NCBI RefSeq assembly: GCF_021390475.1
Contig: NZ_JAJUWS010000013.1
Location: 1-64,000 of the forward strand
DNA: 64,000 bases
From: Streptomyces sp. ST2-7A
GTDB taxonomy: Bacteria; Actinomycetota; Actinomycetes; Streptomycetales; Streptomycetaceae
Reading direction: 5' to 3'
Below, in pieces: positions 46,167 through 55,405 of the stretch. The notes beneath the pieces are model-generated. The model saw only the letters and a program-made list of their open reading frames with translations, was not told the DNA's origin and did no database searches. Every line of letters begins with the position of its first letter. The first letter of the stretch is position 1. The position numbers were made by a program, and so were the translations under genes.

Positions 46167-47138
46167 ATGCGTTACGTGAATCTTGGGCGCACCGCCCTGC
46201 GGGTCAGTCCGATTTGTCTCGGAACGCTCAACCTCGGCGTGCGGACGACCCGGGAAGAGGGCCTGGCACTCATGGATCGCGCGCTGGAGGAGGGGGTGAA
46301 TTTCTTCGACACCGCCAACCATTACGGATGGCAGGTTCACAAGGGATTCACCGAGGAACTCATCGGGGAGTGGTTCGCCCGGGGAGGCGGGAGGCGCGAG
46401 CGCGTGGTCCTGGGCACGAAGGTGTTCCACCCCATGACGGACCTGCCCAACGACGGGGGCCTGTCGGCCCGGCACATCATCGCCTCCTGCGAGGCCTCCC
46501 TGCGTCGACTGCGCACCGATTGCATCGACCTCTTCCAGATGCACCACATCGACCGCACCGCCCCGTGGCAGGAGGTGTGGCAGGCCATGGAAACCCTCGT
46601 CCGACAGGGCAAGATCCGCTACGTCGGCTCCTCCAACTTCGCCGGTTGGCACCTGGCGGCGGCCCAGGGGGAGGCCGGGCGTCGGAACTTCCTCGGCATC
46701 GTCTCCGAACAGTGCGTCTACAACCTCGTCACCCGCCACGCCGAGATGGAGCTGATCCCCGCCGCCCGCGCCCACGGCATCGGCGTCCTGGCCTGGTCGC
46801 CGTTGCACGGCGGCCTGCTCGGCGGCGCGTTGGCCAAGCTCCGTCGGGGTACCGCGGTCAAGTCCGCCCAGGGCCGGGCGCAGGTGGCCCTGGAGCACCA
46901 CACGGACACCATCGCCTCGTACGAGAAGTTCTGCGCGGAACTCGGCAGGGAGCCCGCCGACGTGGCGCATTCCTGGTTGCTCTCCCGTCCCGGCGTCACC
47001 GCCGCCGTGATCGGTCCGCGCACGACCGACCATCTGACCCGGGCGCTCACCGCCCTCGACGACCCGCTCGACGCGGAGGTGTCGACACACCTGGACGAGC
47101 TGTTCCCCCCACCGGCCGCCACCCCCTGGACCGACTGA
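46167..47138 (+). CDS. aldo/keto reductase acting on the 2-deoxysugar
   Basis: 323 residues, AKR fold. Catalytic Asp/Tyr in NFFDTANHYGWQ, Lys in VLGTKVFHP and His in FQMHHIDRT form the usual tetrad. AKR members in deoxysugar clusters (EryBII type) reduce the product of 2,3-dehydration, usually at C3. Placement just after the 2,3-dehydratase supports this. The start is ATG 46167, 9 nt after GGAGG; ATG 46161 is only 3 nt away from it. Confidence 0.85.
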   Translation: MRYVNLGRTALRVSPICLGTLNLGVRTTREEGLALMDRALEEGVNFFDTANHYGWQVHKGFTEELIGEWFARGGGRRERVVLGTKVFHPMTDLPNDGGLSARHIIASCEASLRRLRTDCIDLFQMHHIDRTAPWQEVWQAMETLVRQGKIRYVGSSNFAGWHLAAAQGEAGRRNFLGIVSEQCVYNLVTRHAEMELIPAARAHGIGVLAWSPLHGGLLGGALAKLRRGTAVKSAQGRAQVALEHHTDTIASYEKFCAELGREPADVAHSWLLSRPGVTAAVIGPRTTDHLTRALTALDDPLDAEVSTHLDELFPPPAATPWTD

Positions 47139-47148
47139 ACCGGGGGAC

Positions 47149-47182
47149 GCGGTGAGCGGGACGACGACGTTCCGCTCACCGC
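47149..47182. terminator. terminator between convergent genes
   Basis: An 11-bp stem, GCGGTGAGCGG / CCGCTCACCGC, with a 12-nt loop. It overlaps the last codons of the convergent methyltransferase gene. Confidence 0.65.
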
Positions 47183-47814
47183 CGGGTCATGACGGCCAGC
47201 CAGGCCCGGGCCACGCCGGGCTCGAACGCCACCTCCAGTTCGACCGGTCGCAACACCTCGATGCGCCATCCCCTCGCGAAAGCGGTGCGGATCTCCTGCT
47301 CCGACACCCGGCGCGGTCCCCGGGTCCCCGGTTGCCGGTCGCTGAAGCACATCAGCACGTAGCGCCCCCCCGGGACCGTCACCGCCGACACGCCCTCCAC
47401 CAGCGCCGGGCGGTCCTCGTCCGGGAAACAGTGGAAAAGACCGACGTCCAGGACCGTGTCGAACCGTTCCCCCCACTCCTTCAGGCGCAGCACGTCCCGC
47501 ACCAGGAAACGGGCCTCGAGGCCGCGTCGCGCCGCCTTCTCCCGGGCCAGTTCGATGCCACTGGGAGCCGCGTCCACCCCGGTGGTCTCCAGCCCCCGCT
47601 CCGCGAGCATCAGGGCGTTGTCACCGCTGCCGCAGCCGATGTCCAGCACCCGTCCGCGGAACACGCCCCGGCGGGCGAGCTCCACCAGCGCCCGCTGCGG
47701 TCTGTCGATCTCCCACCCGGCGCCGGGCTTGCCCGCGTAGTGCTCCTCGAAGATCTCCACGCCGCTGCCGCGCGGCAGGTCATGGTGGGTGCCCACCCCC
47801 TGCGTCTCGCTCAA
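47176..47814 (-). CDS. class I SAM-dependent methyltransferase
   Basis: 212 residues. SAM motif I is GRVLDIGCGSGDNALMLAER (about residue 55), motif II is GVDAAPSGIELAREKA, and motif IV is FDTVLDVGLFHCF. It is of the small soluble type, like TehB/TPMT enzymes; the acceptor (O, N, S or carboxyl) cannot be read from the sequence. It is alone on the minus strand between the sugar genes and the core operon. It could modify the thiopeptide, the sugar or the aromatic acid, or be unrelated. Confidence 0.8.
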   Translation of the reverse strand: MSETQGVGTHHDLPRGSGVEIFEEHYAGKPGAGWEIDRPQRALVELARRGVFRGRVLDIGCGSGDNALMLAERGLETTGVDAAPSGIELAREKAARRGLEARFLVRDVLRLKEWGERFDTVLDVGLFHCFPDEDRPALVEGVSAVTVPGGRYVLMCFSDRQPGTRGPRRVSEQEIRTAFARGWRIEVLRPVELEVAFEPGVARAWLAVMTRR

Positions 47815-47894
47815 TTGCCCTCCTCCGGCGGCCTTGTTGCGAGCCTAACCAGGAGCCCTCCCGACGGGACCATGATGGATGTCATCGGGGGACG

Positions 47895-47966
47895 TGACAC
47901 ATGTCAGCAAAGTCCGGACGGGCCGTTGATGGGCCGAGAACGCCCCGGGCATCATGACCCACGTCA
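47895..47966. promoter_or_regulatory. repeated near-palindrome upstream of the core thiopeptide operon
   Basis: TGACACATGTCAGC (47895-47908) and TGACCCACGTCAGC (47955-47968) share the pattern TGACMCAYGTCAGC, with half-sites TGAC and GTCA, 60 bp apart in the same orientation. They lie in the 222-bp gap between the divergent methyltransferase and the core operon, a natural place for pathway-regulator binding. Confidence 0.5.
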
Positions 47967-47994
47967 GCCGGGTGATCTGCCGCGGAAGCCCGCA

Positions 47995-48048
47995 TGACCG
48001 ACCTCCTCTCACCGAGCCACGAACAGGTGCGTCAGTGTGACCGTTAGC
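47995..48048 (+). other. possible 17-codon upstream ORF
   Basis: ATG at 47995 opens a 17-residue frame (MTDLLSPSHEQVRQCDR) that ends 11 nt inside the next gene, in another frame. It could affect translation of the pyridine-synthase gene, or be chance. Confidence 0.2.
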
Positions 48049-49170
48049 GTTTCAGAGGCCGGCGTCCCCGCGGATCCGTCCGCCGTGACCGGACTCCGCC
48101 TCTACACCCGTGCCCCCCTCACCCCCGGCTGGCTCGCCCGGACCGTCCTCCCTGCCTGCCGGGCCCTGCGCGAGGACCACGGTGCCGGCGTCGTCCACAT
48201 CCGTCGGGGGTGGCTGCACGGCCCCCACGTGGACATCGTCGCCCAGCCCGGACGGGGCTCCGAACTGCCCTGGCGGGAGCTCGCCTCACGGTTGGACGCC
48301 GGGCCCCCCGGTGACCGGCCCATGACCGAGGAGGAGTACCTGAACCGGGCCCGCGAGTTCGGCCGCCTGGAGAATGTCGCACCGCCGTACCTGCCGATGC
48401 GTGACCACGGAGCCCTGGAGTTCCTGTCCGCGGAGGACGAGAAGGGGTGGCCCGCGCCGTTGAACGACCTGCGGGCCCTCGCCCTGGGCCGGCTCAACCA
48501 ACCGTTGCTGCGCACCGTCGAGGCGTTCGCGGCCCCACCGGTCGACGCCACCCTGCACGTCGCGGAGGCGTTCGTCGCACTCGCCGACGCCCACCACGCC
48601 GGGGCCGCCTTCGGCGTGTTCTCATTGCGCTCGCACGCCGAGGCCTTCCTCGCCTGGACCGCGGGTGGGAAGGACCCGCGTCCGGCTTTCGATCGTCGCC
48701 TGGAAGACGACGCCCCCGGACTGCTCCCGGTGGTCGAGAACGCCCTGGCCGGTCGCCCCGACCCCCGCACCGCGGAGTGGGGGCGAGCCTTCGCCTACTG
48801 CACGGGACTCTTCGACGGCGCGGTGGCCCGGGGCGACCTCACCCCGGCGGTCGTCGACGGGCTCGGGCCGGGGTTCGACACCGACACCATGGGCCCGCCC
48901 GGCGGCAGGGGGGCCGCGGATCACGAGCCGAGCGCCTTCCACCGCGCGGTGGACGCCTCGGGGGTCATCGCCGACCCCCCGCAGTGGTTCGCCTCCTACC
49001 GACTGGTCGTCAACCTCTTCTACCAACAGCTGCCGCTGCTCGGACTGCCGCCGATGCACCGCTACTACTTCTGTCACGCCATCGCGGAGTTGGTCGACCG
49101 GGTCCTCGGGGAGCCGTGGTCCGAACGCCTCGAGCGGGTGGCGTCTCGCGACACCAAGGAGGCCGTGTGA
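48037..49170 (+). CDS. candidate thiopeptide pyridine synthase (TbtD/LazC-like)
   Basis: 377 residues related to the SpaB C-terminal fold: GLRLYTRAPLTPGWLARTVL, HIRRGWLHGPHVDIVAQP and MHRYYFCHAIAELVDRVLG near the end. In thiopeptide pathways a member of this fold catalyses the formal [4+2] cycloaddition of two dehydroalanines that forms the central pyridine and ejects the leader. A second SpaB_C-type protein (57013) better fits the elimination role, so this one is assigned as pyridine synthase. GTG 48037; a GTGTG junction links it to the next gene with a 4-bp overlap. Confidence 0.72.
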   Translation: MTVSVSEAGVPADPSAVTGLRLYTRAPLTPGWLARTVLPACRALREDHGAGVVHIRRGWLHGPHVDIVAQPGRGSELPWRELASRLDAGPPGDRPMTEEEYLNRAREFGRLENVAPPYLPMRDHGALEFLSAEDEKGWPAPLNDLRALALGRLNQPLLRTVEAFAAPPVDATLHVAEAFVALADAHHAGAAFGVFSLRSHAEAFLAWTAGGKDPRPAFDRRLEDDAPGLLPVVENALAGRPDPRTAEWGRAFAYCTGLFDGAVARGDLTPAVVDGLGPGFDTDTMGPPGGRGAADHEPSAFHRAVDASGVIADPPQWFASYRLVVNLFYQQLPLLGLPPMHRYYFCHAIAELVDRVLGEPWSERLERVASRDTKEAV

Positions 49171-51719
49171 CGGGGGCGGAGCCGGAGCCCGGGAGGCAGG
49201 GCCACCCCGATGAGGCCGGTGAGCCGCTGTGGATGCTCCGTCTCAACCCGCTGCGCCGCACGCGACTGGCCGACCCCGAACTCCTGCGGGCCGTACGGGC
49301 CCTGCACGACGCCGAAGGGGGGGTGCGGGAAGCCGCGGAGCGCTGCTCCGACGAGCTGCACGCGGAGATCGGCGGGACCACCGACCCGGATCTCCGCGGC
49401 CGCCTCATCGCCCTGCGGCGGGCCGTTCACAACGACCGCACACCACGGGCCGAACTGATCGTCGAGCGCCCTTGTGTGGAGCACTGGCGGCAGGTCCGCG
49501 CGCGTCGGGACACGGCACGCCGACAGGTGGCGGAGTGCCACGAGGAGGCCATCGGCCGCGAGCGGACCCGGCTGGCCGAACTGCTGGCCGACGACGACCT
49601 TCGTCGCTCCCTCGCCCTGGTGGCCCGGGAGGCGGGCGAGGGGGCCGAGCGCTACCGGGCCGCCGTGGCCCGGCCGGGCGGCCCGTCCGCCCGGCTGCGG
49701 AAGACCGAACGCGGGTTGCTCCAGTACGTCACCAGGGCCATGGTCCGCACCAGCCCCCTGACCCGGTTCACCGCGGTCGGACTCGCCGTGCCGGAGACCG
49801 ACGGGCCGGGTCCGGACACGCCGGTGTTCGAGGGCATGACCTCTTTCCCCGGGCTGGACCGGGCGATGCTCGACTACGTGATGGGCGGTCTCCAGGTGCC
49901 GCCGCGGACCCTCGACCCCGCCACCCTCGTGCAGCTCCCCCCGACCGCCGACATCGCCCCCGACGCCGGCCGCCTGTACTTCCTGCGCCCGGACGGGGAC
50001 GGCATGCGCCGCCTCTCCGCGCCGCTGTCCCCCACGGTGCTGGCCCTGCTGGAAGTCACCGCCATGGGACCGCGCCGCTTCGACGCCGTGGTCGCCGACT
50101 TCGCCGCCCGGGCGGGTTGCGCCCCGGAGCAGGCGATGGGCGCGGTGCGCAAGGCGGTGGACGCGGGAATCCTCTGCACGCGGGCCCGGCCCGAGGACGG
50201 CGGCGCCGAGTGGACGGACCTGTTGCGAGCCCCGGAGTCCCCCGCCGCTCCCCTGCTGCACCGGATCGCGGAAGCCCTGCCCCGGGTCGCCGACGCGTCC
50301 CCCGGCGAACAGACAGTCGAGTTGGGGAGCCTGCGCGCATCCCTCATGGAGCTGAGCCGTGTGGCGCGTCGCCCGGCCCAGATCCCCGTCGAGGAGGACA
50401 CCCTCCTGAGCGGGCTGCGGGTGTCGACCGCGCGATGGCGATCGCAACTCGAGGACCTGGCCGCCGGGGTGCGGCTGCTCTCGGCCTTCGACATGCTGCA
50501 CGACGTCCGGGCCCTGCTGTCGGCCGCCTTCGTCGAGCGCTTCGGGGCCGGGGCCGACATCCCGCTCGTCCCGAACGCCGACCACCTCGTCCGGGAGGTG
50601 TACCGCCGGGGCATGGCGTTGGAGACGGAATCGCCGGCCGACCTCGGACCCGCCGATGGTTCCCTGGAACGCCTGTACACCCTGCGCGAGCGGGTGACGG
50701 AACGGTTGCGCGCCGACCTCACCGCAGCCGGGGCCGAGGGACGCGACCTGACCTGGACCGCGGCGGGAGTGGACGACCTCGTCGCCGGCATTCCCGACCG
50801 CTTCCGCCGCGAACCCCTGGCGTACGGCGTCCTGGTCCAGACCTGGCGGCAACAGTTGGTCTTCAACGACGCCTACGCGGGACACGGGATGCTGCACGGC
50901 CGGTTCCTCGGAGCGGACCGCGCGCTCGGCGGTCGGGCCCTGGACCACCTGGCCGATCGACTGCCGCGGTACTACGGCGCCACCGGGAACCGCGTGGTGG
51001 AGGACGCCGGCCTGCACCGGCTGAACGTCAACGCCCACCCCCGGGTCCTGGACGACGCGCTGGAGCCCGACGACTGGTACGCGCTGCGCCTGGTGCACGA
51101 CCCGGACACCGACGAACTGGCCGTCAGGGACACCGACGGGCGCCGGGTCATCGTGCTGACCCTGGGCACCGGTCATCCCGAGATGTACCCGCCACCGCTG
51201 CGGTTGGCCAACTGGCTCTACGCCGGAGGACAGTTGCGCGAGGACCTTGTTCACGACTGGCACACGACCGTCGGTGGGGACACCCGCGACACACGGCGCT
51301 GCCCGCGGTTCTCCGTGGGCTCCGCGATCCTCGCGCGCCGGCGCTGGTACGGCGGGGAGGAACTGGAAGCGGTGATGGCGACCGGACCGGAGGACCGCGA
51401 CCGCTTGCTCGCCCTCCAGCGGTGGCGCGCCCGGCACGGGGTGCCCGAGGAGGTCGTGCTCAAGACGGTGCTCGACGTGACCGATCGCGCCCCCGGCGGC
51501 GACGGGGACGATCGACGCGGCCGGGACAAACCGCAGTACGTCGATCTGGCCTGCGCACTGGGCGTGCGCGTGCTGCCGCGCATGCGGGAGCGGCGGGGGG
51601 CCGGATACGTGGAGGAGGCGCTCCCCGGGGTCTGTGACGCCCCGCGCGCCGCGGAGTGGGTGGTGGAGATCGGACGCACCGCCAACGGGTCCTTCCAGTA
51701 CGGAGGAAAGCCGATATGA
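49167..51719 (+). CDS. LanB-type dehydratase, glutamylation module (TbtB-like)
   Basis: 850 residues, the lantibiotic dehydratase N-terminal (glutamyl-transfer) part without a C-terminal elimination domain. Blocks include MVRTSPLTRFTAVGLAVPET, VTERLRADLTAA, VLVQTWRQQLVFNDAYAGHG and TGHPEMYPPPLRLANWLYAG. It glutamylates Ser/Thr of the precursor using Glu-tRNA; the Glu is then removed by a separate protein, giving dehydroalanine. GTG 49167 overlaps the previous stop, with AAGGAGG 4 nt upstream. The unit next door at 51716 overlaps by 4 bp. Confidence 0.88.
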   Translation: MTGAEPEPGRQGHPDEAGEPLWMLRLNPLRRTRLADPELLRAVRALHDAEGGVREAAERCSDELHAEIGGTTDPDLRGRLIALRRAVHNDRTPRAELIVERPCVEHWRQVRARRDTARRQVAECHEEAIGRERTRLAELLADDDLRRSLALVAREAGEGAERYRAAVARPGGPSARLRKTERGLLQYVTRAMVRTSPLTRFTAVGLAVPETDGPGPDTPVFEGMTSFPGLDRAMLDYVMGGLQVPPRTLDPATLVQLPPTADIAPDAGRLYFLRPDGDGMRRLSAPLSPTVLALLEVTAMGPRRFDAVVADFAARAGCAPEQAMGAVRKAVDAGILCTRARPEDGGAEWTDLLRAPESPAAPLLHRIAEALPRVADASPGEQTVELGSLRASLMELSRVARRPAQIPVEEDTLLSGLRVSTARWRSQLEDLAAGVRLLSAFDMLHDVRALLSAAFVERFGAGADIPLVPNADHLVREVYRRGMALETESPADLGPADGSLERLYTLRERVTERLRADLTAAGAEGRDLTWTAAGVDDLVAGIPDRFRREPLAYGVLVQTWRQQLVFNDAYAGHGMLHGRFLGADRALGGRALDHLADRLPRYYGATGNRVVEDAGLHRLNVNAHPRVLDDALEPDDWYALRLVHDPDTDELAVRDTDGRRVIVLTLGTGHPEMYPPPLRLANWLYAGGQLREDLVHDWHTTVGGDTRDTRRCPRFSVGSAILARRRWYGGEELEAVMATGPEDRDRLLALQRWRARHGVPEEVVLKTVLDVTDRAPGGDGDDRRGRDKPQYVDLACALGVRVLPRMRERRGAGYVEEALPGVCDAPRAAEWVVEIGRTANGSFQYGGKPI

Positions 51720-53461
51720 GCATGAGAGCCCGCCCCCATCTCCACTACGCGCCGGTGCCCAACGGCGTGTACCTCAGCGGTCCGCGCACCCAGTTCGTCT
51801 TCGGCGGCCCGCCGAAGCTGTACGGCGTCTTCGACGTCTGCGTGCCCCTCCTGGAGGACGGCGCCACGGAGGACGAACTGGTCGCGGCCCTGGGCTCGGA
51901 GCGGGCCCGCCCGGTGGTGCGCAGGATCACGGCCGAACTCGCCCGCCGCGATCTGCTCCTGGACCCGGGGGCGTTCACCGAACCGGAACCCTCCGCCGAG
52001 CTCCGCGCGCGTCACCCCGAGGCGCTGGCCCACATCGAGGCCGTGGCGGCCGATCCGTACGCGGTCTTCGCGCGGCTGAGGGCGGCCCGGGTGCTGCTGT
52101 ACGGGCCCGCGGAGGTGACGCTGCCCGCCGCGCGCGGCCTGCACCGGGCGGGAGTGACCCGGATCGTGCTGGCCGCGGCCGACCGGGAGGCCGTCGCCGC
52201 CACCGCGGAACGGCTGGGCGCCACGGTGGCGGACCGTCCCGAGGACCTGCCCGCCCGGATCGACGCCGTGCTGTACCACCCCCCGGCCGGAACGGACCCC
52301 GATGAGCTGCCCGACGGCATCGCCTCCCGGGTCGTCCCGGACGCGCCTGTGGTACGAGTGAGCGTCGGGGAACGGGTCGTGATCGTCGGCCCGCCCCACC
52401 GGGGGACCGCCCCCCACCCGCTCCCGCGCGAACTGGCACGACGGGCCGACGAGTGGGCCGGCGACGAGGAACCGCTTCCCCACCCCGCGGCCGACGCGCT
52501 GTCCGGCGCGATCGCCGGGCAGACGCTGTTCGAGGCGCTGACCACCGGTGACACCGGCGAGGCGCACGTGCTGCACGGCAGTGCCATGGCGGCGGACCCG
52601 GTCGCCGTGGCGACGGTCACCGACCCGGGATCCACGGCGCCGCGCACGCTCCACACCATCGGGACGGACCCCGTGCCCGACCCCGACGCCGCGGTCGAGG
52701 CCGTCACCGCCCTCACCTCCCGGTGGACGGGCCTGTTCGCCCCGACGCCCGGCGCAGAGCTGCCGCAATTGCCGCTGGCGTTGAGGGAGTCCGGCGACCG
52801 ACCCGGTGGCCCCGGAACGGTCGTGGCGTGGGCGCGGGATCAGCGGACCGCCACCGTCGCCGTCACCCTGGCCGCTCTGCGCGCCCGGTGCGGGGGGAAG
52901 GGCGTCGCCGCCGCGGGACTCACCGAGGAGCACTGGCTCCTGGACGGTGTGCTGCGGCTGCTCGCCGAGGAGGCCGTACCGCTGTCCACCCGTCGGTGGA
53001 ACCCGGGGGACCCCGCCCCCCGGGAACTGCTGCCGCTGCTGAGGGCCCTGGAGGAAGAGGAGGGCGCGACCCCGCTGACGGTGACCCTGCTGCACCACCC
53101 CGCCCTCGACTGGCGACTGGCCCGGGTGGAGGTCGACGGGGACCCCTCGGCCGGAGGCGGCCCCAGCTGGGGCCGGAACGACACCGAGGCCCTCGGCGGT
53201 GCCCTGGCCGCGCTGCTGGCGCGACTCCGGGCCGACGCCGTGCCCGGCGGGGGGAGGGTCCCGGACGGGGCCCACACCGACGCCCTCCTCTTCGCCGACG
53301 GCGCGGTGCTCACGGAGTTGCGCAAGCGGCTCACCGAGCACGCCGCGGTGACGGGGGTGGAATACCGGGGTGTGCCCCGGCCGGGGGACCCCGTGCTCGG
53401 CGAGCCGCCCCTGTGGTGGGGCGGCGTCGAGGTCCACACCGTGGCCGGAGCCGGGTCGTGA
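51716..53461 (+). CDS. RRE/ThiF-like leader-binding partner of the cyclodehydratase (TbtF-like)
   Basis: 581 residues. The N-terminal 90 residues (YAPVPNGVYLSGPRTQFVFG through ITAELARRDLLLD) have the winged-helix layout of a RiPP recognition element, which binds the precursor leader. A degenerate E1/ThiF-like region follows, without the usual ATP-binding glycine motif. A long C-terminal part resembles the ocin-ThiF-like proteins of thiopeptide clusters. It should present the precursor to the YcaO enzyme encoded next. 4-bp overlaps on both sides imply coupled, stoichiometric synthesis. Confidence 0.82.
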   Translation: MSMRARPHLHYAPVPNGVYLSGPRTQFVFGGPPKLYGVFDVCVPLLEDGATEDELVAALGSERARPVVRRITAELARRDLLLDPGAFTEPEPSAELRARHPEALAHIEAVAADPYAVFARLRAARVLLYGPAEVTLPAARGLHRAGVTRIVLAAADREAVAATAERLGATVADRPEDLPARIDAVLYHPPAGTDPDELPDGIASRVVPDAPVVRVSVGERVVIVGPPHRGTAPHPLPRELARRADEWAGDEEPLPHPAADALSGAIAGQTLFEALTTGDTGEAHVLHGSAMAADPVAVATVTDPGSTAPRTLHTIGTDPVPDPDAAVEAVTALTSRWTGLFAPTPGAELPQLPLALRESGDRPGGPGTVVAWARDQRTATVAVTLAALRARCGGKGVAAAGLTEEHWLLDGVLRLLAEEAVPLSTRRWNPGDPAPRELLPLLRALEEEEGATPLTVTLLHHPALDWRLARVEVDGDPSAGGGPSWGRNDTEALGGALAALLARLRADAVPGGGRVPDGAHTDALLFADGAVLTELRKRLTEHAAVTGVEYRGVPRPGDPVLGEPPLWWGGVEVHTVAGAGS

Positions 53462-55389
53462 CCGCCGTCCGGGAGGCCGGGCTGTTCGTGGCCCCCGCCC
53501 TCGCCGACGCGTTCCCCGGGATCCCGGAGCGCTGGGAGGAGGTTCTGCGGCCGCTGCTCGGGGCCGTGAGCGGCACGGTCTCCCTGGGCACCGGGTGGGA
53601 CGCGCGGTGGGAGGGCGACATGCTGCGCGCCGCCGCCGGGGCCGGACGCGAACACCTCTCGGTGCGGCTCCACGACGACGAGGTGTTCATCGGGCCGCGC
53701 TGGGTGCCGGGTACCGACGGCGGCTGCGCCGGCTGCGCCGAGGTGCGCGCCCGGACCGCCATCCCGCACCCGCTGGTGGACGACCTCGCGCGGCCGGTGT
53801 CACGGGTGGTGCCGCGCCGACCGCTGCTGTCGGAGATGGTGACCGCGCTGCTGCGGGGGGTGGATCCCGCCACACTGGATCCCGGAGGGCTGTACGCCCT
53901 CGGCTCGCGGGGGTCGCGACGTCACCGCGTGACGCGCAACTTCGCCTGCCCGCTGTGCTCCTCCGTCCCCGGGGAGGCGCATCCGGACAGCCCCCCGGCC
54001 GCCCCGGAGCTCCCCCGGCTCCCCGCGCACCCGGAGGACCCGGGGCGCAGGGCCGAGGGCACCCCGCTGCTGGATCGCGAGACGCTGCGCGAGCGGGTCG
54101 TGGACCCCCGCTTCGGTCCGGTGCTGGCCGTGCAGCGGGAGCTGACCGCGCCGTTCGCGATGAGCCAGGCCGTGCTGCCCGACTCCATCGCGATGGGGTA
54201 CGGCCGCGCCCGAACCTTCGCCGCCGCCGAACCGATCGCGGTCCTGGAGACCTACGAGCGGATGGCGGGCTTTCCCCACCAACAGCCGGTGCTCACCGAC
54301 CTGTCGTACCGCGAGGTGGCGGAGGTGGCGGTGGACCCGGCGACCTTCGGGGAGTACACGGAGGAGCAGCTGGCGCATCCGGCCTGTCTGGCCGGTCGGA
54401 TGACCCCCGACACCCCCATGGACTGGGTGTGGGGTCACGACGCGGACACCGGTCGGGCCCTGCTGGTCCCCGCCGAGATCGGGTTCTTCCAGTACGACTA
54501 CCGCTACCGGCGGGCGCGACACGCCGCACGACGGGCCGGTGCCCCGCCCCGTCGACACCTCTTCCACGAGTCCTCCAGCGGCAGTGCCCTGGGCTCCGGT
54601 CCGGAGGAGGCCGCCCTGCACTCGCTGCTGGAACTGGCCGAACGCGATGCCTTCCTGCTCGGGTGGCACCGGGCCCGGCCCCTGCCGGAGATCACCCTCT
54701 CCTCGGTGACCGACCCGGTGAGCCGGCGACTGGTGGACCTGATCGTCTCGCACGGTTTCACCGTCCACCTGCTGAGGGCCACCCGGGACATCGACGTGCC
54801 CGTGGTGTGGGCCCTCGCGGTCAACGAGGTGAACGCCTACCCAGCCACGTTCGCCTCGGCCGGTTCCGGTCTCCACCCGCACGTGGCGGTGCGCGGAGCC
54901 CTGTGGGAACTGGGGCAGATCGTCTCGGACCGCATGGACTGGAACCGGGCGCGGGCCGAGGAGATGCTGGCCGACCCGTGGCTGGTCACGGACATGGAGG
55001 ACCACATCCGACTGCACACGCTGCCCGAGAAACTGGAACGGGTGACCGCCGTTCTCGGCGGGCCGCGGATGACGTTGGAGGAGGCGTTCCCCGAGTGGCC
55101 GCAGCGGGTGCGCCGCGCCTCGGGCGGTCACGTCCGGGGGGCGCTGGACCACATCCGGGAGCTGTACGCGGCGGCCGGGCTGGACCGCGTCGTGCTGGTC
55201 GACCTGACCACCCGTGACCACGCCGATCTCGGACTGGCGGCAGTCAAGGCGGCCGTGCCCGGCATCATCCCGATGTGCTTCGGCCACACCCAGCAACGGC
55301 TGGTGAATCTGCCCCGGTTGACCGCGGCGCTGGCCGGCACCCCGCAGGAGCACGGCACGGCCCCCTACGATCCGCATCCGTTCCCATGA
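53458..55389 (+). CDS. YcaO cyclodehydratase (TbtG-like)
   Basis: 643 residues. It uses ATP to cyclise Cys (or Ser/Thr) of the precursor to azolines. The N-terminal part carries CxxC pairs (GGCAGCAEV, FACPLCSS) of a zinc site. The YcaO core has SIAMGYGRARTFAAAEPIAV, SSGSALGSGPEEAALHSLLE (ATP/Mg Glu residues) and EVNAYPATFASAGSGLHPHV. It ends PHPFP, matching the C-terminal PxPxP typical of azoline-forming YcaO proteins. GTG 53458 overlaps the previous stop. Confidence 0.92.
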   Translation: MTAVREAGLFVAPALADAFPGIPERWEEVLRPLLGAVSGTVSLGTGWDARWEGDMLRAAAGAGREHLSVRLHDDEVFIGPRWVPGTDGGCAGCAEVRARTAIPHPLVDDLARPVSRVVPRRPLLSEMVTALLRGVDPATLDPGGLYALGSRGSRRHRVTRNFACPLCSSVPGEAHPDSPPAAPELPRLPAHPEDPGRRAEGTPLLDRETLRERVVDPRFGPVLAVQRELTAPFAMSQAVLPDSIAMGYGRARTFAAAEPIAVLETYERMAGFPHQQPVLTDLSYREVAEVAVDPATFGEYTEEQLAHPACLAGRMTPDTPMDWVWGHDADTGRALLVPAEIGFFQYDYRYRRARHAARRAGAPPRRHLFHESSSGSALGSGPEEAALHSLLELAERDAFLLGWHRARPLPEITLSSVTDPVSRRLVDLIVSHGFTVHLLRATRDIDVPVVWALAVNEVNAYPATFASAGSGLHPHVAVRGALWELGQIVSDRMDWNRARAEEMLADPWLVTDMEDHIRLHTLPEKLERVTAVLGGPRMTLEEAFPEWPQRVRRASGGHVRGALDHIRELYAAAGLDRVVLVDLTTRDHADLGLAAVKAAVPGIIPMCFGHTQQRLVNLPRLTAALAGTPQEHGTAPYDPHPFP

Positions 55390-55405
55390 GGCAGGGGGAG
55401 CCCAC

